Assembly (NCBI GenBank): GCA_023653785.1
Contig: JAMKCH010036015.1
Coordinates: forward strand, 62,001-126,000
Source: Ophioderma brevispina
Lineage: Eukaryota > Echinodermata > Ophiuroidea > Amphilepidida > Ophiodermatidae
DNA length: 64,000 bases
Direction: 5' to 3'
In this document: one piece after another, positions 57,453-64,000 of the stretch
Position numbering within the stretch: the first letter of the stretch is position 1
Layout of the letters: each line of letters begins with the position of its first letter
Program-made: the position numbers and the translations under genes
The notes under the pieces: generated by a model
What the model saw: the letters and a program-made list of their open reading frames with translations, nothing else
The model's database searches: none
What the model was told of the DNA's origin: nothing

Positions 57453-57928
57453 GGGGTTCTTGGATTTTGGTCGGGTACCCATGCTCGTTCCAAAAAAAGC
57501 GGACTAGCTGCAAATGCGGGCCTACCGCTAGGGGATCAAATTCACAATAATCAAGTTCTAGTCCCGATAGGGGTATCAAATAGAGGTGATTGTGATACAA
57601 AGAGGAGAAAACTAACCTAAACTGTATACAGCAAAATCAACCCTGAGTGTGTAATCGTTCTTCAGTAGCACAAGTGTTCATTTTCCTTCTAGATTAGATA
57701 TTTTAAAGGTACATTTATAACATATTTTGAGCAGGTCCCCGCAAGGGGTATAGTTTCACTGCAAATTGGTACCGTTTTAGGGGTATATTTTCACTGAAAA
57801 CGAGTATAATTTCACCAAAACCTAGTCCCGTTAGGGGTATATTTTCACTGAAAAATTGGTTCCCGTTAGGGTCCACCTAGGAACCCCTGTGGAACGAGCA
57901 TGGGTAACCAACAAACCCTGAGAACCCC
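57453..57928. mobile_element. TIR element with internal ~50-bp repeats (476 bp)
   Basis: Inverted ends of about 40 bp: GGGGTTCT...TACCCATGCTCGTTCC on the left (to 57492) and GGAACGAGCATGGGTAACC...AGAACCCC on the right (57891-57928). The right half contains about three units of GGGGTATATTTTCACTGAAAA (57735-57880). Confidence 0.75.
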
Positions 57929-59196
57929 AAATCCCCCACCACACGCAGCCGGCCTTTTGCTATATACCTTATAGGCATTTCCTACCCTTGAGGAGTACGT
58001 TTTTCTCTCCATTCTGGGAGCTATAGGATAAAAAAAATAAAACACAGGTCCTCAATTAAATGACTGAATGCGCCTTTAATTTACTAATGAACTCCTGGGT
58101 TGCTAAGGCAAAACTGTACGAAGGCGACCTGCTTTTGTTATGGTCGTTACACTACACTCTAAAGAAAGGAAAGTTCTTAATTTTTTAAAACAACAGAAGG
58201 TGTTCGATATTTTATTTTAAGTTCATTAAAGGCATATGCTGGAAACATTTAACATTAGTTCCTTTTCCATCGAAGATGGTATAATCGGAGTAGATAAAAG
58301 CACTAAAATGCAGTTACCCTAGATATGGCAGAAGACAAATGATTGGCGAATTATAACAGTCAGCAGAGAGTGGGTGGTTGTCCTCATGTAGCAGTGCAAG
58401 TCCTCTGGTTCCAATTATAGGACATGGTATTGCCTACTAGAAATTCATTTACATTCCTACCTAAGCAGCTAGAAACAAAATTATGATGGAGGACAGCGCA
58501 CCCATCACAGTGAATAACCTTCAAGTTTCACTTGATATGTAATGGTATGATATGAAATGGTTTTGGGGAGTACCATTATGTGTACAATACCCCGATAGCA
58601 CACACTATGAGTTACAATTATGCTCATCAACCAAGGCACAGTTCAGGGGTTGTATTGTAAAGCGTTGACATGAACTGATCTTGTTTATTCTAGGTACCAT
58701 ATATTACACACAACACTAAGGGGTGTGGTTTCTAAACACACTTGTGAATGAAAGCTATTGAACCGGTTGCCATAGGGAGTTGATCCTCATTGCCTCATAG
58801 TGACAAACATTGTTTTAAAAACGGTTTCCTGTAAGTTTAAATTTTGTAATCTCGGTGCAATTGGATACGTGGTTAAAATATTAAGAATCTTATGTGATTG
58901 ATAAACGGAACAATCATAACAGGGGGGGCACTCACTGTTGAAATGGATATCGCTGTATAAAGGCTGGCATTTTCCAAAACCATGCAGTGGTTATTCAAAA
59001 TAGAAGGTGATGCATGAGGACGGTTGATGCCTGAAATATAAACTGTGGTTTATATCATCTCTCTAATATACAAGAGGGTTTCCTTGATCTCAAAGTAGTT
59101 ACAATAAATATAAGATTACTAACATCCCTCGCTGAGCGAGGTTGTCTTTTTAAAGACTCTTCTTGTTATAGTACCTGGGTCCAAAAACACGTGAAA
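57929..59196. other. No gene recognised
   Basis: Unique-looking sequence. No exon, no repeat family assigned. Confidence 0.35.
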
Positions 59197-59541
59197 AATG
59201 GTCAATTACACTTATTACACTTGACTTTAAATCAATTCAAGTTTTTCCAGTGTTCACATTTGCCACTAGTGTTAAACAAATGAACACGATTGAGCCAACT
59301 TCAGGGGTTCAAATGTAACAGTTTTGAAAAATTGATTAGCGGTTAAGTGACAAAAGCGGTTAAAAAGGTTATAGCACGTGTTCTAGAACACTCAGTATTA
59401 AACAATTGAACACATAAGGATGCGTCAAAGTAAACAGTTTGAACAATGTACAGCGTGAAATGAAAAAAGTTTGTTGTGCAAAATGTGAATACACTTGGCA
59501 AACTTAAGTTGATTAAAGTCAAGTGTTATAAGTGTACCATT
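59197..59541. mobile_element. MITE with ~62-bp inverted repeats
   Basis: Left arm 59197-59261 (AATGGTCAATTACACTTATT ...) and right arm 59481-59541 (... TGTTATAAGTGTACCATT) are imperfect inverted repeats sharing ACACTTGACTTTAA and GTGTTCACATTT-like blocks. 345 bp, non-coding. Confidence 0.8.
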
Positions 59542-61420
59542 AAACCACTTTAAGTTTTTGGAATATGCATTTAAGATGAACTTAAAATTGTTGACCCCTC
59601 TGGTGTTTAAAAATTAGAAGACGCGTCAATTTCATTAAGTGGGAGGGTGATGATCTGGAAGTCGGCCACTACGGCCACAACCATGAAGTATGTACTGCCA
59701 GCTCACGCAGTCAACTTAGGAAAACCGTGAATTAGGAAGGTGATAATTTCCCCCACAGTGATGGCGGATGTAGGGTTTGTTAAGCCCCTTTTCAAGCATC
59801 ATGGGTTATCCAAACAAACCCCACAATATTTGAAAATGTCCATTTTTTAATGCGACAAAAATTTTGACCGTGTCAACCAAAGACAATTGACAAAATTTCA
59901 CCAATGACCTCTATTTTAGAAAAAAAAATGCAAAAATCTCAACACAAGAAAATACTTTTTGCAAGTTTTTGTCAAGCGGAAAAAACCCCCTATTTTTGGG
60001 GCAAGTTGGCTGATGTATCTTCACCACCTTTTTCAGTCCCTTGTCCCGCAATGCCACCTGACGGGTAAATTTGGAAGCGCGAGCATTACTACACCATATC
60101 CATATGTGAGCTCCCCCCGGTTGAATCAGAGGGAGGTTTGAAGCAATCCATTAACCCTGATTTGCAATGTGACTATGCAATGTACTATTAACAAATGTCC
60201 GACTTAAGAGAAACAAGTGTTCAAAAAGTTTCTAAGAATCACCAGGCATCATGCTAAAATATCCATAACCCAGTACTAACAATTGTTAGGCTAAATATGA
60301 GCATAAAAGTTCAGGTATTTTGTGTGTTAAGAAAAAGCCCATTGTGTAGCGTGATCACATGAACAGTAGGGATTTCCCAAAAATGGGGCAGTGTGGATTG
60401 ACCTCAATACACCTCGCCGGTTTTTGAATCGTGTACTATGCTAACTTTATACATTTACCCGGAGCCATTAGGGTCTTTGGAACAAATAATAAAAAAGACT
60501 CCTTCGAAGATAAGATGAGATGATAAAAAGTAAGACCTATATTTGGATGTCAGCGATCAAAGACAACTATTATTAACGGAGCGGCAAAGCTTTAAAAAGT
60601 GCTCTACTCTAGGTTCGACGTTACCCCATACGCTCCCTCGGCTTACAACACAACATACAACTTATTTTGAAGGATTAAATCGTCATGGCAATTGCAAAAG
60701 TAGTATCTAATTTGCAATTGGGTCAGCGAGAGCATTGTTGGGTTCAATTTCTTGGTGTTCCTTGTTTTTTAACGTTTTCTTTCTTTTAATAAACACCACT
60801 GATTATTGTGATTTAAGTTTTGGGTCAGGGAATAGTTCATGAGGGTTGCTAATTGTACTTTCAAAATAAAAAGAAAACTCAATTTCCCCCCAATGTCAGT
60901 ACGAACTTTGTTGCATTCATATGACGAACAATAGGAGATTAAAAACGAAAATGATAGTTATGGTTGAAAATTTCGGTGGGCCCCCGGGCTGATTTCTAAG
61001 CCGAAATACCGCCATTTGTCGCTCATACTATCACAATACCAAAACATCTGACCCTGGTTTAACACGATAAATGAGACGATTCAGATACCCAAAACATTTC
61101 GACATTATATGAGATTTGAGACGGAATCAAAACTACAAACATTTAATTGTGTGGGTCACGATATTGAAAACCCCCATAAGATCCTCTTTGCCATTTTGTC
61201 AGGTGTCTAGGGCATACTGCACACATAACTTTTAAACTTCTGAAACAAAGGTACAAAGTTCGGTAAGCATGTAATGTGCGCATTAGCAACCTCATTAATG
61301 CGTTGTACAGTTCTCATGTTGCGGTATATACGATTATTACCGAAAAACAACACAAAATGTTTCTTGAAAAAGTTATAACAGTTTGAAGTGTGTCACGAAA
61401 ACTCGAATCCTTTACGCCCA
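59542..61420. other. No gene recognised
   Basis: No domain or splice-bounded exon seen; short frames only. Confidence 0.35.
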
Positions 61421-61599
61421 TTGACAAAAACCAAGTTTGCGTGCAATAGCGACCCCAACGTCGCGAACTCGAAGGGAGGTTCGAACATTATACAGCCTCG
61501 ACAAAAAGTACAGGCATAAAATGTGAGCGTATGTAATCCACTGGTGGTTTTAGGAAAAACACCATCAAATGTGGCAAAAATAATGAAGTATAAAGTTAC

Positions 61600-61670
61600 C
61601 AATGTGTATCAGCGAATCTGTACGCGCGAGCACAAGTTTCTCTAACTCGTGGCCGAGCCAGCCGCCACAT
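61600..61670 (-). CDS. Candidate first coding exon (MWRLARPRVR...), product unknown
   Basis: On the minus strand the ATG at 61670 (ACCAATGTGG) opens 23 codons plus two bases and ends at a possible donor TG|GTAACT (GT at 61599-61598). It lies in a CpG-rich segment (about 61430-61860). The N-terminus is Arg-rich and free of acidic residues for the first nine positions, as in mitochondrial presequences. No further exon identified. Confidence 0.25.
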
Positions 61671-62864
61671 TGGTGGTGCTTAGTCATCACCGGCCGTCGA
61701 ATGGCCTGTCGAGGGGCGTGGCCCAAAATTGCATGGTGTTTACTTTTGGCCAAAAGGACTTTGAGCTGTTCGCGCATGGTTCGTGGCCGTTCGTGTCAAC
61801 GAATGACGAAATACAAAGTACTGGTAGCGTGGCTCAATGGCGACAAGCCAAGTTTACCTCGCTCGATTGGAAATGTTTTTGTATAAAATTCACATATTTT
61901 ATTTTATGGGTATGGCGTTTGAATGGTTTTATTGGGGAGCACCTTCGGAGCTTCCCCCATAGCGGTGTTATTTTGGGCCTATAGCTTTTAAAAGGATCAT
62001 TGCAGGGGATACCACGAGGCATATTAAATCGCAGTGGGCTAACTGGGCTTGATGTTGATGCTTGCAGAAACCCACTGCAACGTATAAATGTAAAGGCCTA
62101 TTCGATTAACGGACCTGCTGCTATTCCCAAAATAATCAACTTTTCTGTGATGGCAATAGCGTAATAGGCGGGGGGGGGGGACAGGGGTCGCCACCCCAGA
62201 GTTTGACCGTGGAAATAGATTAAAAATCACGCTAAATCAGACCTTTTTTGACATGCTAAACCTTGAATTTTTACGGAAAATCTGCCTCAAGACCACTTCA
62301 ACCGGAAAAATCTGCCTCAAACCCCGGGAGGGAATTTGCCCCCTCTGGACAAAGTGACCCCGGTTACAGACCGTCCCTGTTACTGTGACAAGATTTTCAA
62401 ATAAGACAGGCGTTCGAATAGGCGTTCGGTTAGAGTGCAGGGTTTCCGCGTTCTTGCTATTAATTGGCAGCCAACCCCGATGATAAATAATAGGCTAATT
62501 TCATCTGACCCGCATCCGACCAATATTGTCGACATCACTCGCCGCGCCGGCCGGTGAAATTGTCGCCCGGGACTGAGTTTCTGGCTAGTTGCCAACAAAA
62601 CATGATCTGCATGATGAGCAAAATATTGAATTTTCACTTACTTATAGGCTATTGAATATCAAGGGGATTAACCCAATGGTTGGTGAAAATTAGTTGCGTT
62701 CAGGTCAAGGTGAATAAAGTTCATATCTTGTTGGCAACTTCCAAAAATTGAAAAACAACATAAAAGTGAACTTCCCTGATTCATTATTATGAGAGCACTA
62801 AAAATAATTCCTGCACCTATTACAAATAAGTGTAACCGGGTTGCATTCATTTATTGAGTAATTT
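61671..62864. other. CpG-rich possible promoter followed by unassigned sequence
   Basis: 61671-61860 continues the CpG-rich patch. 62170-62370 contains a G run and two copies of GGAAAATCTGCCTCAA / GGAAAAATCTGCCTCAA about 35 bp apart. A GC-rich patch lies at 62510-62580. No gene recognised. Confidence 0.35.
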
Positions 62865-64000
62865 CTATCTATCTATCAAGGCCCGCAGCCGAGGATGCTG
62901 TTTCACCATTAGCGCGCCAATGGCCGTTTGTCATTAGGTTGGGGGTGTCGAGGATCCTGCTGGATGTCTCGAGCAATCACATCAATTTGTTGTAGTTAAC
63001 CCCTGTTTTGGCATGGTTAAGTTCCAACATGGAACGTCTGAGACTACTTGCGTCCATCGCACGATTGACAGTTGACGGCAAATCGTGCACGGCGTTGGGC
63101 AACAGACAGATGAAATTGGAGGGATCTCCATATATCTGTGCTTTGGTCGTGCCTCACGCCCAGGATATGTTTTGTACTCGCATAAGAGCTTGGTTGTAGG
63201 TGCCATCCAGTATATCTGTAGCTCTTTCTTCATGGTCCAGGTCTTCATCCATATTACAGGATACTCTCTACAAAGGCTCTAAAGAATTTCAGCTTGGTTG
63301 AAATGGGAGAAGATACCAGATTGCCAAGGTGTAGTTTGATTGCAAGGCATTCCAGCTTGTCCTTTGCGTGCAGGAAGTCTTTCTTGCTGTCGGCAACATA
63401 GGACCCGAGATACTTGACCTCTTTGAGTTGGCTACATCTGCTGGCAGATAGGTTGATGATCGTTATTTCCTCGTTGACATGTCATATATTCAGTCTTCGT
63501 GGCATTTAGATGTAGGCCGACTTGTCTGCAGCATTCTCAAGTGATTTTAGTAGTAGATCTTGGCACCACATACTCCGATCTCTGTTAGAGCTAGATCATC
63601 TGCTTAGTCCAAGTCTGTGAGATCCTGACCCATGTGACGTCTGGAACGCTTGGGTTTGATGGTGATCCTTTGTCGTTCATGATGTCAAGACTCTGTCTGA
63701 GATTTAATCAACACGACTACAAAGAGATATGTCCAGAGTATCTCCTTGAGGATTCCATTAGTTGTTTAGGAACTCCTTTGTGTGGGACCCATCCATGGTC
63801 TGCACAAAAGCAATATGGGTTATCTACATGACTGGCAATGTGCCTTGACAGTCTCATCTGGACACCGTATTGTGCGAGAATAGATGGGCAGCATTACATC
63901 CCCTGTTAACCACTGTCAAAAGCCTTGGAAAAATCTACAAAACAACAATTGAAGCTTTTCTCTTGGAAATTCTTAACTCTTCTATAATCCTTTTTAGGGC
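62865..64000 (-). pseudogene. LINE (non-LTR retrotransposon) reverse transcriptase, 3' part, frameshifted
   Basis: Read on the minus strand from the window edge, conceptual fragments in shifting frames give the RT palm block FVDFSKAFDS (63912-63941), then segments like those after the catalytic region (LLLKSLENAADKVGLHLNATKTEYM-type order near 63480-63560), and a C-terminal region with ILDGTY...VQNISW, QIYG and RRSMLELNHAKTG-like blocks (62990-63250). This order is typical of the ORF2/pol of RTE-like non-LTR elements. Several frameshifts and stops show it is dead, or the consensus has indel errors. The 3' end finishes in a short (GATA)n tail (62865-62878), as many such elements do. The 5' part lies beyond 64000. 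Confidence 0.8.

Noticed and set aside
61649..61984. 111-codon + frame in a CpG-rich patch
   Set aside because: No recognisable domain, and the minus-strand start/donor in the same patch looks at least as plausible.
63008..63282. + strand frames of about 65 codons
   Set aside because: Antisense to the LINE reverse-transcriptase remnant.

Overview
The window reads as nuclear DNA from a metazoan, most likely a marine invertebrate and plausibly an invertebrate deuterostome. It is AT-rich. Its exons are sparse and bounded by GT..AG introns. It carries tRNA-derived SINEs, many short DNA transposons with TTAA or other inverted ends, a decayed LINE, and microsatellites. Nothing looks prokaryotic: there are no operons, Shine-Dalgarno-spaced ORFs, CRISPR arrays or rRNA. 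The species call is inference.

The one gene I can reconstruct is on the + strand in three coding exons (31192-31825, 40516-40739, 43075-43209, stop 43210-43212). All phases join cleanly into a 331-residue BH3-only protein of the Bim/Bmf type. It has a long Ser/Pro-rich N-terminus with ten proline-directed Ser/Thr sites. An STQTP dynein-light-chain-type motif lies near the end of exon 1. A textbook BH3 helix (L271, I274, D276, F278) sits in exon 2. The short basic tail in exon 3 has no clear membrane anchor. An acceptor just upstream of the ATG implies at least one 5' untranslated exon. The best candidate for its promoter is a small CpG-rich patch ending in a consensus donor at 28098. Intron 1 (8.7 kb) contains two tandem arrays, one of them studded with exact AGGTCAAAGGTCA (DR1 nuclear-receptor-type) sites.

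Region by region: 1-8 kb holds a SINE, a GT microsatellite and a 1.1-kb inverted-end transposon. 8-10.5 kb has CpG-rich sequence with candidate minus-strand first exons. 10.5-27 kb is mostly non-coding, with a second copy of the 1.1-kb element, a possible TATA promoter near 16.03 kb, one isolated exon-like stretch near 19.1 kb, two TTAA-bounded MITEs, and a 0.94-kb foldback element made of inverted arrays of a ~58-bp repeat. 27-44 kb is the BH3-only gene. 44-49 kb is 3' flank with no recognised gene. 49.0-54.6 kb is a head-to-tail duplication in which each unit carries a transposon insertion missing from the other, so each serves as the other's empty site. One of these is a poly(A)-tailed retro-insertion flanked by ~180-bp direct repeats. 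55-62.8 kb holds further MITEs and a candidate promoter/first exon. 62.87-64 kb is the 3' end of a frameshifted LINE reverse transcriptase on the minus strand, cut by the window edge.

Frequent single-base indels between repeat copies could be real divergence or long-read consensus errors, and the 49-54.6 kb duplication could partly be an assembly (haplotype) artefact.
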